This document shows positions 14,413-25,818 of a stretch of DNA of 64,000 bases, piece by piece; the stretch's first letter is position 1, and every line of letters begins with the position of its first letter. Source of the DNA: Cavenderia fasciculata (taxonomy: Eukaryota; Evosea; Eumycetozoa; Acytosteliales; Cavenderiaceae); assembly GCF_000203815.1 (NCBI RefSeq), contig NW_004457737.1:2356001-2420000 (forward strand). The letters run 5' to 3'. Below the pieces are notes generated by a model that did not search any database, had not been told where the DNA came from, and was given only the letters and a program-made list of their open reading frames with translations. A program made the position numbers and the translations under genes.

Positions 14413-15975
14413 TTATTTATTTCCAAATAATGAAGTTAAAGATTTAACAATTGGAGTAATGAATTTTGAAGTTCTAAAGAAATAGGCAGAACAAACAGCA
14501 ATTGCAATACTACCAAAAGCGATATACTTGTTGAGTGAGTTGTTGTTGTTGGCCAATTCTTTCTTCTTTGGTGATTGTTTGTCCTTGTTGTTGTTGTTTT
14601 TGGTTTCTGGTTCGGCATTTGGATTGTTGGCCTTGTTGAGTCTAGAGTTGGCATCTTCGAGATTCTTGAGAATATCGATATTGTTCTTGTCATATTCGAG
14701 GCCCTTGTGGTAGGCATCGATGGCCTCTTGGAAACGGTTGAGTTCGACGAGTGCCAAACCACGACGAATGTGTCCCTTGACCCAGTCTGGCTTCATCTCG
14801 ATCGAGAGAATAGCGTCGCTGAGTGAACGTTCAAACATCTTTAACTTAAAGTAAGAGATGGAACGATTCGAGTAGATGGCGTGTGATGGCTTGCAGTTGA
14901 TTGATTTGGTGTAACTTTCGATGGCTTCAGCATAGAAACTGTGCTTAAAGTACTCATTTCCTTCATTCTTGTAATATGTAGCCATGTCATCTTCAGAGAG
15001 TAGGTTTTCATCTGCTGGTTCTGGTGTAGCAACTTCTTCCTTTTTCGTCTCTTCCTTCTTTCCGTTCATTTGTGGTGTCTCTTGTTCTTGTTGTTTCTTT
15101 TCTTCTACGACTGGAGTAGTAGCGGTTGGTTCTTCTGTCTTGGTTTCTTCAACAACTGTTGGTTGTTCAACAACAGCTACTACTTCTTCTTCCTCTTCTT
15201 CTTCGACGGTTGGTTGTTCAACAACAGCTACCTCCTCCTCTACTGCTGCTGCTGGTTCTTCAACCTTGGGTTGTTCAACGACAGCCACTTCTTCTTCTTC
15301 AACTGTTGGTTGTTCTACAACAACTACTTGTTCTACTTGTTCGACTGCTGGTTCTTCTTCAACCTTTGGTTCTTCAACCTTTGGTTGTTCTTCTTGTTCA
15401 ACAACAGCTACTTCCTCGACTGCTGCTGGTTCTTCTTCAACCTTTGGTTCTTCGACGACAGCGACTTCCTCTACTGTTGTTGCTGGTTCTTCAACCTTTG
15501 GTTGTTCTTCTTGTTCAACAACAGCTACTTCCTCCTCTACTGCTGCTGGTTCTTCTTCTTGTTGTTGTTCTACAGCAGCAACTTCTTCTTCTTGCTTGGT
15601 TTCCTCTACTTCTTCTGGTTCTTGTTCAACCTTTGGTTCTTCCTCTTGTTGTTCGACAACTTCTTCTTGTTTCTCTTCTTCAGTAGTGGCTGCGACAACT
15701 TCTTGTTCTTCTACTGCTTGTTCTTCTTCAACCTTTGGTTGTTCTTGTTGTTCTACTGATTTTTGTTCTGAGACTTGAGTGTCATTTTCATCAACAATAG
15801 TAGTAGTGGTGGTGTTTGGTTCTTCAATTTGTACGTCCATGATGTTGTTTTGTGTAGTGCTATTATTATTATTGCTATTTAAAAGAATATCTGCTTTCTT
15901 TGTTAACTCTGACAGTGTGTCTATGATTGATTCCTGTCTTTGCTGTAGAAGAGTGGTGTTACTAGTATCTGACAT
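14413..15975 (-). CDS. Tail-anchored TPR protein with Glu/Val/Pro/Gln-rich repeats
   Basis: Single exon. The frame is open from 16092, but the start MSDTSNTTLLQ at 15975 is preferred: the extra upstream codons lie in a T-rich, non-coding-looking stretch, and ATG 15975 has a better context. The 520-residue protein has an N-terminal helix, about 230 residues of degenerate EEQPKVEEPAAVEEVAVVEQ-type repeats, a three-TPR domain at about 332-448 (KNEGNEYFKHSFYAEAIESY, then YSNRSISYFKLKMFERSLSD, then RRGLALVELNRFQEAIDAYH), a Lys/Asn linker, and a C-terminal helix (YIAFGSIAIAVCSAYFF, about 484-500) with a basic tail. This is the plan of a tail-anchored co-chaperone receptor on mitochondria or ER that binds Hsp70/Hsp90 EEVD ends. 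Membrane identity is not decided by sequence. Confidence 0.85.
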   Translation of the reverse strand: MSDTSNTTLLQQRQESIIDTLSELTKKADILLNSNNNNSTTQNNIMDVQIEEPNTTTTTIVDENDTQVSEQKSVEQQEQPKVEEEQAVEEQEVVAATTEEEKQEEVVEQQEEEPKVEQEPEEVEETKQEEEVAAVEQQQEEEPAAVEEEVAVVEQEEQPKVEEPATTVEEVAVVEEPKVEEEPAAVEEVAVVEQEEQPKVEEPKVEEEPAVEQVEQVVVVEQPTVEEEEVAVVEQPKVEEPAAAVEEEVAVVEQPTVEEEEEEEVVAVVEQPTVVEETKTEEPTATTPVVEEKKQQEQETPQMNGKKEETKKEEVATPEPADENLLSEDDMATYYKNEGNEYFKHSFYAEAIESYTKSINCKPSHAIYSNRSISYFKLKMFERSLSDAILSIEMKPDWVKGHIRRGLALVELNRFQEAIDAYHKGLEYDKNNIDILKNLEDANSRLNKANNPNAEPETKNNNNKDKQSPKKKELANNNNSLNKYIAFGSIAIAVCSAYFFRTSKFITPIVKSLTSLFGNK

Positions 15976-16337
15976 CAACAAACAAACATAAACAAAACAA
16001 ATACAAATACAATCAGAGTTTTGAATGGGTTCGTCAACGACAAACTTTTTAATATCGCAATTTCTTTTTTTTTTTTTTAACTGCAAACCCAACTACACCT
16101 TGCAACTATCAAAGTAGTTAATCCGATCGGTTATATATATAATATCAAATGGGGTATGATCATTAATTTATTTTACAAATAGTGAAATTCTTCTTTACCC
16201 TAACCCAACAACACGTGTTATATAGTTTATAGTATATAATTTAAAAAATATAATCCAGGTGTCGGGCGGGCATGGATGTAAAAAAATACAAAAGGTGGAA
16301 ATTTTTGGATTATTATTATTATTATTATTATTAGATT
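15976..16337. other. Spacer with a CACGTG palindrome
   Basis: 5' flank of the TPR gene and 3' flank of the Gly-Ser gene. An E-box-like CACGTG sits at 16212-16217 in the palindrome AACACGTGTT (16210-16219). A long T run lies near 16063-16079. Confidence 0.45.
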
Positions 16338-16790
16338 TTATCTACATGTTGTATGAGTTGAGAATCCAGTACTTCCTCCAGAACCGGAACCAGATCCACT
16401 GGTACTTGATTCATCCTTTTCATTATTTCCCTTTCCACCCAATCCAGAACCAGAATCACTTGTACTATCTGCTGGACCATCGCTAGTTGGTCTACATGAT
16501 GTTGATGATACATGGGTTGAGAATCCGGTACTTCCTGCTTCTCCAGAATTTCCTGAACTTGACCCACTGCTTGCCGAGGCAGATCCACTGCTACTACTAT
16601 CTCTTGTTGTTGATTCATGTGTTGAAAATCCAGTGCTTCCTGCAGATCCGGATCCAGATCCAGATCCTGAACCAGATCCTGAACCAGACCCACTAGTAGA
16701 TACTGTTGAATGTGATTTTGTAGAGTTGGCAATACCAACCAATGATAAAATAACTACCAATAAGAATAATAAGATCTTAATTCTATTCAT
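16338..16790 (-). CDS. Small secreted Gly/Ser-rich repeat protein
   Basis: A 150-residue frame with a clear signal peptide (KILLFLLVVILSLVGIANS). The mature part is almost wholly Gly, Ser and Thr: an eight-fold SG dipeptide block and three copies of a tag GSTGFSTH, each spaced by about 40 residues of Ser/Gly sequence; two copies are followed closely by a Cys near SSTSC and at the end HTTCR. The spacing of identical tags in an otherwise simple sequence argues for a translated gene rather than a chance frame. Candidate roles are extracellular matrix, spore coat or a mucin-like coat; none can be chosen from sequence. No homologous family recognised. Confidence 0.7.
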   Translation of the reverse strand: MNRIKILLFLLVVILSLVGIANSTKSHSTVSTSGSGSGSGSGSGSGSGSAGSTGFSTHESTTRDSSSSGSASASSGSSSGNSGEAGSTGFSTHVSSTSCRPTSDGPADSTSDSGSGLGGKGNNEKDESSTSGSGSGSGGSTGFSTHTTCR

Positions 16791-17064
16791 TTTCTGTTTA
16801 TATATTTGTTTGATTTGATTATCTATCTGTTTTATAATTATACAAGTTTGATTTGTGCGAAATGAAATTGAAGTCGAGAGTTTGATATCTATGAATTTAC
16901 AGACTCTTCCATTGTTCGAAAAGAAATATCGCTCTTCGAAATTTATTAAAATAAATATCTCAAATCAATTTTTTTAATCTTATCCATTAGGTCGATATTT
17001 TGTTGTTGTTATTATTAATATTTATTTCACATTTGGATGGATATATATCCAATGTCTCCATTTT
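16791..17064. other. Short spacer
   Basis: 5' flank of the Gly-Ser gene and 3' flank of the TACC gene, both on the minus strand. No feature seen. Confidence 0.4.
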
Positions 17065-19711
17065 TTAAGAATTCTTTTGAAGTTTAAAGATCAATTCATC
17101 ACATAATTTAGCCAATTCTTCATTTTCTCTTTCTTTGGCTTGAAGTTTGTATTCCGACTTTGATAATTTGGCATTGAGAACAGCAACTTCCTTGGCGGCG
17201 ACCTCCTTCAACTTTGTTAATTGTTCAGAGGCACTGTCCAATTTTTGTTCAGCGTGTGCTTTTAATGCACCAAATCTTGATACATGTAATTGGACATCCT
17301 TATTTAATTGTGCATTACTTTCTTTGAGTTCATGGTTTTCCTAAAAAAATATTTAATTAATCCTGTTAATAAAATTCATTTATAAAGACTATATTCTATT
17401 ATTGATTGGTTGGTTACCTTTCTTAATCTATCATTATCAACCAAAGCTTCTTGTAATTTTTGGGTATTTTGATGTGATGGTGCAGGTTGCTCGATCATCT
17501 TTTTCATGGTTGATTCATAATGAGCAAGCATATTTCGAAGTGAGGAACAATTTCGTACTTCCTTGTCATATTTAACTTGGATATCTTCAAGTTCAAATGC
17601 AACAATAGCACTTTCATCTGAACACTATAGTAAATAAAAAATATTAATTAATATCACTTGTTCTTCTTTTCTTCTTTTTTGGATGTCCTTTTTTTTTGAT
17701 ATCATACTTGTTTAAGAATATCTTTTTTTAAAGTTTCCATCATACGATCAACATCCTCTTGTGAATAGATAGCATAGCCTGATGGTGGAGGAGGGTGTGA
17801 TTGATAGTAGGAATTGGAATAGGTTGAATGGTACAAGTTGGGCGATGGTGATTGATGCGGTGAATAGTAGGCATTGTGAGGCATTGGATATGGAGGATAA
17901 TGAGCTCCATGTTGAGGTGATGAATGTTCACGAGAGTTTAGACTATTGTAACCGACTTGGTGTGGTTGTGGTGGTACATTGTTGTTATGTTGGTTTGGAT
18001 TATAAGATGATGTTGGTGGTGGTGATGTAATCAAATTTGGTGGAGATAATTGGTTAGACCCAGGTGGAGGGATTTGGAAATCTGCAAGTGAACTACTCGT
18101 CAAAGGTTGTGTTGGTGAGGGTATCTTGGTTGTAAATCCATTATTATTATCATGGCTATTATTATTTCCATTACTTGGTTTTAAAACTACCTCCAAATCA
18201 GATGTTGTTAATTCTTGTTGTGGTGGTGGTGGTGCATCATCTTCTTGATCCTCTTCTGGTTCATCGATTGGTTTAGGTTTAGATTGTTGTTGGTTTAGTT
18301 GCATTTTCATGGCTGCTCTTGCAGCATCACGTTCTTTTTCTTTTTCCAATCTTTGTCGTTCCTTTTCTTGTTGTTCTGGTGTCTCCTTTTTGGCCTTTAA
18401 ATCGTCCTGTCTCTTTTTCTGTCGTTCTTGGAATCTCTTTTTGTCCTCCTCTTCCTTTTTCTTTCTCTCTGCTTCCCAGTCGACTTCAGGTTCACCACTT
18501 TCCTCTCTTTTCTTCTTTTCCTCCATTTCCAATCTTTCAAATTCGCGCTGCATCTCCAATTCCATTTGGCGTTGCCTCTCTTGTTGAATTTTTAATGCTT
18601 GTTGTGCTGCTCTTTCATAGGCCTCATCACTGTCTTCTTGTTGCGATGGAGGTGGAGATTTTGGTGGTGATGGTTGTTTCTCTTCCTCTTCTACCACTGG
18701 TTCTTCTTTTTTTGGTGGTTGAGAGGCAGCAGCTTTCTTTGCCATTTGTTGCTTCATTGCCTCTCTCTCGGCATCACGTTCCTTTTGTTTTTCCAATCTT
18801 TGTCTCTCCTTTTCCTCTTCTTCTGGTGTCTTTTTCTTTCCACCTCTCATTTCCTCTTGTTTCTTTTTCTGTCTCTCTTGGAATCTCTTTCTATCCTCTT
18901 CTTCCTTTTTCTTTCTCTCTGCTTCCCAGTCGACTTCAGGTTCACCACTTTCCTCTCTTTTTTTCTTTTCTTCCATTTCCAATCGTTCAAATTCACGTTG
19001 CATTTCCAGTTCCATTTGACGTTGTCTTTCTTGTTGTACACGTTGTGCTTCTTGAGCTCTTCTTTCATACTCTTTGTCTTCGTCTTCTTCCTCTGCCAAA
19101 TTTTCCAAGTGTTGTGGTGGTGATGCAACATGTTGGGTTGTCAATGGTTTAGGTTCTACCTCTGGTTCTGGCTTTGGTTCCTCTTGTTTTGGTGGTGGTT
19201 GAGAAACAGCAGCTTGTTTGGCCATTTGTTGTTTCATTGCTTCTCTTTCAGCATCACGTTCCTTTTGTTTAGCCAATCTCTTTTTTGCTTCTTCGTCTAC
19301 TTGACCTGGTTTCTTGCCACGGTTCATAATCTCTGCTCTACGTTGACGTTGTTTCTCTTCTGCTTCAAGTCTTCTTTGTTCAATCTCTTCGTCGGTGATC
19401 TGAGGAGCACCACCAGCTTCTTTCTCCAATCTTTCAAATTCACGTTGCAACTCCAACTCCATTTGACGTTGCCTCTCTTGTTGAAGACGTTGTGCTTCCT
19501 TTGCTATTCTTTCATATTCCTCCTCTTCGTTTGGTGGTTGTGATGGTTTAGCACTTAGATTATTAATGTCCAATCTACCAGCAGCAATCTCTGCTTTGAA
19601 TGAATCGTAATCAGCATCATTGTCGTCGTCCAACATAATGCCATCATTCTCCAGTTCATATCTCTCCTTGAACTGATTTAGTTTGTTGATATCATTCAGA
19701 AACGATGCCAT
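17065..19711 (-). CDS. tacc: TACC-domain (transforming acidic coiled-coil) protein
   Basis: Exons 17708-19711, 17418-17624 and 17065-17340, all phase 0, give 828 residues. The C-terminal 160 residues are a TACC domain: HYESTMKKMIEQ, RFGALKAHAEQKLDSASEQL and KERENEELAKLCDELIFKLQ match the family's invariant end. TACC proteins bind the XMAP215-type microtubule polymerase (CP224 in Dictyostelium) at centrosome and spindle; this one should do likewise. The N-terminal two thirds hold three copies of a Glu/Arg/Lys-rich module beginning YERxAxxAxxxQQERQRQME and running to KERDAxRxAMKxQ; copies 2 and 3 share long identical stretches at the DNA level (about 18930-19000 and 18450-18520). A Pro/Ser/His-rich linker separates them from the TACC domain. 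The charged repeats produce long false frames on the opposite strand. Confidence 0.88.
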
Positions 19712-20490
19712 AACTAACTATCTATCTATCTAAACAAATTCTTTTACATGCACTCTATATCTATTACTATTGTTCTCCTGTCTATCTATCTATCTATCTA
19801 TCTTTTAGTTATATATAATACAATATCTTTCTCATTAGTAATGAAAGCATGCCTGTCTCTCTAAACACCAATAAATTAGTTTTTTTATTAATTTTTTTTT
19901 TGGTGAAGATCTTCGCTTTGAGCTCCCAAGAAACTTTTATTCATTATTACTTTTTTACTGTATCTCTCTTTGAAAGATGTATATTATATATAACATCCAA
20001 ATTATCTTTATTCATTCACTTATAGAAATAAATCCTATAATGGAATCTTAAAGATAGAATGACATCTTCAAATAATAATAATAATAAGATAGAATGATTT
20101 CTTCTTCACCAAGACAATCAATCATGAAGAAGAACATATTAATGTTAATGTTAGTAATGAATATTGGCAATGCAGTTTAACTAATTATCAATCACATGAC
20201 AATATTATGTGTTATTTGGGTATCGATATTCAAAGGGCGATCACTTAAACGCGCCAAGCAAAGACACAAGATATTTTGGATAACCAGGCTAATTTTTGTT
20301 TTTTTATCCTAGTTCGGCGACGGTTTTCGATGTTGCCCGAATCCTCCGTACGGATTGTGAGGCTTTTTGAATCTCACCACCTTAATCGTGAGCTAAAGGA
20401 GCCTCTCTCCTCTCATCAACAAAGATTCATTTTTTTAATTCATATTTATAAATATATAAAAAGAGATAATTAAATTAAACCAATCATCCT
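19712..20490. other. Divergent spacer with a GC-richer, foldable segment
   Basis: Mostly AT-rich promoter sequence between the TACC gene (-) and the frizzled-like gene (+). A (TATC)n tract lies at about 19783-19803. The segment 20309-20410 is distinct: about 54 percent G+C in 20311-20360 by my count, with nested inverted repeats (see findings). Confidence 0.45.
20309..20410. ncRNA. Candidate structured RNA, type unknown
   Basis: Inverted repeats: TTCGGCGAC (20313-20321) pairs with GTTG-C-CCGAA (20332-20341) using one G-U pair and one bulge; CCGTACGG at 20346-20353 is self-complementary; GTGAG (20357-20361) pairs with CTCAC (20373-20377); alternatively GAGGCT (20359-20364) pairs with AGCCTC (20400-20405). 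It is an island of high GC in an AT-rich spacer, 80 bp before the receptor start. It fits no tRNA, snRNA or SRP pattern I know and could instead be part of the receptor's 5' UTR. Confidence 0.3.
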
Positions 20491-22687
20491 ATGCGCATAC
20501 AAAGATTAATCGCTACCACATTCTCATCAATATTATTATTACTATTATGTTGTTATCATAATATTATCATTACTCTAGCAGCTGCACCTAAATATCAAGC
20601 TATAGATCTTGGAGCAACATGTCAGATTTATAAAGGTGATTTACCAGATCAACCACTTTGCAATGGTTTTTTATCCAATCCAAGTATGTTAACCTCACAA
20701 TTGTGCATTACCCAAAAGTTTAAATCAATCACTATACTAACAAACTACAATCTTGAAGATTCAATCTATATAAATTCAACATCTACACAGGAATCTATTC
20801 AACAATTTGGTTTGTTTGTTCGATCGAATTTGATGATAATTGGAACTGACTCTTGTAAAGTGCCAAGTACATTTGCTTTTATTTGTGCCTATGTATGTAG
20901 ACTTATACCTCCAACTTTATTATTGTGTATTAATATATTGTGTTATTTTATTATAGTTATTCCCAGAATGTATAGAATATCCAGATCCAAACAATTCAAG
21001 TAGGATATTGGCATTACAACAACCAGCCTGTTTTGATGATTGCAGTGAAACGGCAGATGTTTGTGGTGTTGGAGGATTACTACCTTGCTCGAGTTCCATT
21101 ACTTATAATAATCTGACATATCCTAGATTCCCAACCAACGCAACTCTCTATGATTTGACTCCATATGGTGGTAGTGCCAATTATTTGGTCAATTGTTTAG
21201 ACACTAGTCAAATCGGATCAAATAGTACCGTACAAAAGTGTGATCAGCCACTCATATATTACAATTCATCGGATCGACAAAGAGACGAGGATTTAGGATA
21301 CCAATTTACTTATGGTAACTCAACTTGTGTAGTAGCTTGTCCAGCACCTATTTACGAATACAAAATATGGAAGAATCTGTACACTTTAAGCGATATACTA
21401 TCCATTTTATCAATGTTTTTAATCCTTTTCCTCATTGTAACGTATGGGTTGATCAATCCAAAGATCAAAAGATTCGATAAGATCAATTTGGCATTGATGA
21501 CATCAATCTTTTTCCATGCATTTTCAGGTGCCCTTCAAGCATTTAATGGATCGGAAAAAACACTCTGTCCCGAACCAAACAGATTTGCATCACATACTGA
21601 CGGAGTATGTGTCGCCTCTGCCTTTATTCTTCATGTAGCCTCACTTTATGTTGTACAATGGTGGGCAGTCATGTCATTCGAGGTGCTTTGGGCAATTAGA
21701 GAAGTTGGAAAGGGTCGAAAAGATCCATGGTGGTTTTATGTTGTTGGTACTAGTATCATAGCATGGGTTCCACCTATTGCAAGTATTGTAAATAATAATT
21801 ATAGAGGTGGTGCTCCAAATACTTTGTAAGAAGAAGAAGAAGAAGACAAGACTAGACAATCAATCATTATTATTTATTTTACTTATTTATTTATTTATTT
21901 ATTTTTATTTAGTTGTTGGTTATCAACACATACTTATCAAGTAGGAGCATTTTGGGTACCAATGGGTATATTCCTTGGATTAGGTGGTTTATTCATGTTG
22001 GGATTGATGAGAGAGATTTATATTATTATATCTGCCAACCTTGGTGCAACACAACGAACAAGATTAGATATTTTAAAGTTGGAGATCAAACCTATACTCA
22101 GTCTAGTGATGTATTTTTCAATTCTTCTTTATCTTTTTATATATGACCAATGGATTCAAGCACATAAAGATGAATACAAGGCAGAGATACCCGATTGGGT
22201 GAATTGTTTGACTAATCCACAAGTGGTGGACAAGACAACGTGTGTTATTGGTGGACCTCCCATCGCGTCACTTGGCTATTTTATTTATTGTATACGTGTA
22301 TTTGGAATATACGCATTCCTCATTTACGGAATCTCAAAGAAAACAGTTTCCATTTGGAAACATAATTATATTGTATTGGTTATCAGCAAGAAACTCGAAC
22401 AAATGTCATTGGCATCCACAACTCAAGTTACTAACAGTGGTGTAACTGGAAGTACTGGGTTTGTCTCTGGTGCCAGCGTAGTATCAGAGTCTACACAATC
22501 ACAGAATCCTTTCCCATCAGCTCCAACTGGACGTAGAAATTCAAATGATTCCTTTTCAATTTCTCATAGTGACTCTGATTCAGATGATATTGAAATGGGT
22601 ACTACTTTTGTTGAAGTTCATCATTTACCCCAAGAGGAACAAGAATCATCAGATAATCAACCCGATCAACAACAATCTTCAGATTAA
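20491..22687 (+). CDS. Frizzled/smoothened-like seven-helix receptor
   Basis: Exons 20491-20892, 20957-21825 and 21913-22687 give 681 residues. A signal peptide (SSILLLLLCCYHNIIITLAA) leads into a Cys-rich extracellular region of about 260 residues whose first part, including CAYLFPECIEYPD across the first intron, resembles the frizzled ligand-binding domain. Seven membrane helices follow, from ILSILSMFLILFLIVTYGLI to IRVFGIYAFLIYGI. Directly after helix 7 comes KTVSIW, a perfect KTxxxW frizzled motif. The cytoplasmic tail is Ser/Thr- and acid-rich (SHSDSDSDDIEM) and ends in Gln/Asp-rich sequence. Dictyostelids have a large Fsl family with no known Wnt ligand; which member this is cannot be said. 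Convergent with the trehalose-phosphate synthase gene 200 bp away. Confidence 0.9.
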
Positions 22688-22888
22688 AACTACTGTTATT
22701 GTATATTTTTTTAAAATTAATCCAAATCATAAACTATTTTTTTTATTTATATTATTATTATTATTATTATTATTATCTATATGTTAACATTGTTGACTTT
22801 TTTTTGTTGAATTGGAAGTTGATGTCCTTTTTTTTTTTTAGTTTTTCTTTTCTTTTTTTTTTTCTTTTTTCTTCTCTACTCCTTTCTT

Positions 22889-25545
22889 TTATGGTTTAGC
22901 TTCAGCAGCATTTGTTGCATTTTCAACAAGATGTTGTAATAATTCTCTTACCTCTGATGGATCAGAAAGGTAAAAGTTCTCCTTATTGCTCTTTCTTCCA
23001 ACAGACACAGTAAAGATTTCTCCATTGTCTAGATTTGGTAATTCACTTGGATGGATTTGAGTGTCACCGACTAGCAAAACAAAATCTAATCCCCTTGGAA
23101 TAGAGTCCATGATGACTCTACGCATTGATGTGGTTGGATTGATATTGTACGATCTAACACCAAGTGTCTTGTCACCAACAATTACATCCAATGGGAGGTT
23201 GTCTAGATGGAGATGCAACTCTCTTGCTTGAATAGATCCAAAGATGGGATCAGCGTTTCTATAGTGCCATGTAAACAACATTTCCTTTTCTTCAAAGAAC
23301 GATCCAGGTGTTCTCAGAGCAAAGTATTTAAAAAGAGGACGAATGGTTTCCTTCCAGCTAGAGTCCAACGATGGACACATTTGATCCCATTCCTTTGATC
23401 CAGGTTGTTTAACAAAACATCCATATTCAGCAGACAAACCAACATCAACATCTGCAAACCATTCACCCAATGTTTTCTTATCTCTACCACTAAGTAAATA
23501 AACTTCATTTGACTAAAATATAAATAGAAAAGAAATAAGAAGAATAATTAATAAATTGTTATTGATTGATGATTGTTGGGAAATTTAAAAAAACAATATA
23601 TATTTGTTTTTTTTTCTTTTTATCTTACAACACGTACTGGATCGGAACTCAAAGTCTTTAAAGAATTGATTAAATCTTGAGGTGGTTTACAAAGTGATGG
23701 AATACTTGAATATGGAATCAAAGTACCATCATATGCAAATACCAATAATCTTTTTTACTTCTCCTATAAAATAAAATGATATTAATAATAAAGAAATGGA
23801 TTAATTATCTTATTTTTAACATACTTGAAAGCTTCAATGACACCATTGGTATTTAATTTTGGAATTGAAATGATTCTCTCAGCTTGATGACTTGCTTTAA
23901 ATAATTCTCTTACAAATCCATTACCCCAATGTGATGCAGTATGTCTTGTGATATAATTTGATAACATTTGATGTTTATCCTCTCTTTCATGTGCTGGCAT
24001 TGTGTCATCACATAATGAATTGTGAATCGAGTCTGCCAAATCCTCTGTATTCCATGGATTTATTAAAACTGCTCCACTAAGTGATTGAGCCGCCTAAATA
24101 AATCAAATCAAAATAAATTAAAATATAAATTAGTATAATTAATGAAATTGGTTTGATAATATTATATTTTTTTTTTGTTTACATACACCAGTAAATTCAC
24201 TAAGAATTAAAACACCTTTTTTATCAGTTTGACTGACAATATATTCTTGAGCTACTAGATTCATACCATCACGAATGGAAGTGATTAAAGCAGCATCTGC
24301 AATATTGTATAGTGCTGTCAATTCAGTTGAATCAACCGATTGGAAGAGATAATGAATTGGACTGTACCCAAGAGTACCATAGGTACCATTGATTCTACCA
24401 ACCAATTCTTCAACATCCTTTTTAAGTTTTTGGTATTCTTCAACATCTTGTCTTGATGGTACTGCAACCTAGATTGAATAAAATAAAGAATCGATTAGAA
24501 AAGGTATATATTTTAATGTTTGTTTGTTTGTTTGTTTACCTACTTGAATTAAAACCAATTTACCTTTCCAATCTGGATATTTTTGGAATAATCTTTCCAT
24601 TGCTTGTAATTTTTGAGGTAAACCTTTGATATAGTCAAGACGATCGATACCAATCAACACCTTCATACCAGAGAATGATTGTTTGAGTTCGAGGATACGT
24701 TCTTTGACCTTGTCGGTTTTCAACATTTCAAAGAACTTGTCTGGGTCAATGCCAACGGGAAAGACACCGACTGAAACAAACTTGTCATTTAGATAGACAC
24801 CATTGGGAGATGTCTCAAGTCCGACTATTCTTGTACACGCCTTTAAAAAGTGTCTTGCATAGTCATAGGTGTGGAACCCGATGAGATTGCTATTGAGCAC
24901 ACCCATGAGGATCTCTTTACGACATGGGAGGACACGGAAGATTTCAGATGATGGGAATGGAATATGGAGAAAGAATCCAATACGAGCATCGGGACTACTG
25001 GTACGAACCAACTCTGGCAACAGCATTAAATGGTAGTCGTGTACCCACACCAAATCGTTTGGTTGCAATAGACCGAGGACAACCTTGGAGAACTCCTTGT
25101 TGGCTTCGACATAGCTATTCCAAATATTGTCGTCATAGTCGAGATCGCCTGGCAAGTAGTGGAAGAGTGGCCACAACACTGCATTGGAGAAGCCATTGTA
25201 GTGCTCGTTGGCCACCTTTTCGTCGAGATAGACGGGTATGCAGTTGTGTTTTTCCATGAGCATCTTGTTGATTTGTGGACGGTCTGCTTCGTCAATTTCA
25301 CTGCCAATCCATCCGACCCACACGAAATTGTTGCTCTTTAGTCCAGACAGCGCTGCGACGAGGCCACCTGAACTCATCTTACTGGTCCATACTCCATCGT
25401 CCTCCTTTTTCAATGAAACAGGCAGTCTATTCGACACTACTATAATTCTATAATCCTCACCAAATTCTACACTTGGTGAAAGACATGATGTACTTGAACT
25501 AGTTGTATTATTTAATCCATTACTTGATCTTATACTATCTACCAT
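22889..25545 (-). CDS. Trehalose-6-phosphate synthase with fused, probably inactive phosphatase domain
   Basis: Exons 24544-25545, 24187-24468, 23825-24093, 23629-23749 (or to 23763, see below) and 22889-23512, about 765 residues. The GT20 synthase half makes trehalose-6-phosphate from UDP-glucose and glucose-6-phosphate: VSNRLPVSLKK, VWVHDYHLMLLPELV, FFLHIPFPSSEIFR, DRLDYIKGLP and DGMNLVAQEYI are all present. The C-terminal half is the HAD phosphatase fold, but its nucleophile motif DxDGT reads AYDGT (about residue 523); SGRD is kept. Phosphatase activity is therefore unlikely. Exon 4 has a frame problem: the usual acceptor (ATAG before 23763) leads to a stop, because an A6 run (23751-23756) would need seven A for KRSKKRLL; using the AG just after that run restores the frame instead. 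Intron borders elsewhere are clean. Dictyostelids use trehalose in spores. Confidence 0.92.
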
Positions 25546-25785
25546 TATTATTATTTATTATTATTTATTAAATATTATTTAAATTTGATTGTTTGTTGCT
25601 TATATTAAAAATTAGACTAGCAAGTAATATTATATTATTTCTCTTTTTTGACTGAAGATTATGATGATTGATGTTAAAGTATAAATTTATATAAATAAAT
25701 AAATATTTTATCTTATCTACTACTATCACTTCACTTTATCTTTCCAGTTTCACGTGTATGTTATAATCTATTTTTCTCTATTCAA

Positions 25786-25818
<33 letters not shown>

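Noticed and set aside
14984-15778. Long Ser/Thr/Cys-rich open frames on the plus strand
   Set aside because: They mirror the GAA/GTT-rich repeat codons of the TPR gene on the minus strand; no start context, domain or independent codon pattern.
18309-19543. Leu/Phe/Ser-rich frames on the plus strand
   Set aside because: Antisense of the Glu/Lys/Arg-rich TACC modules.
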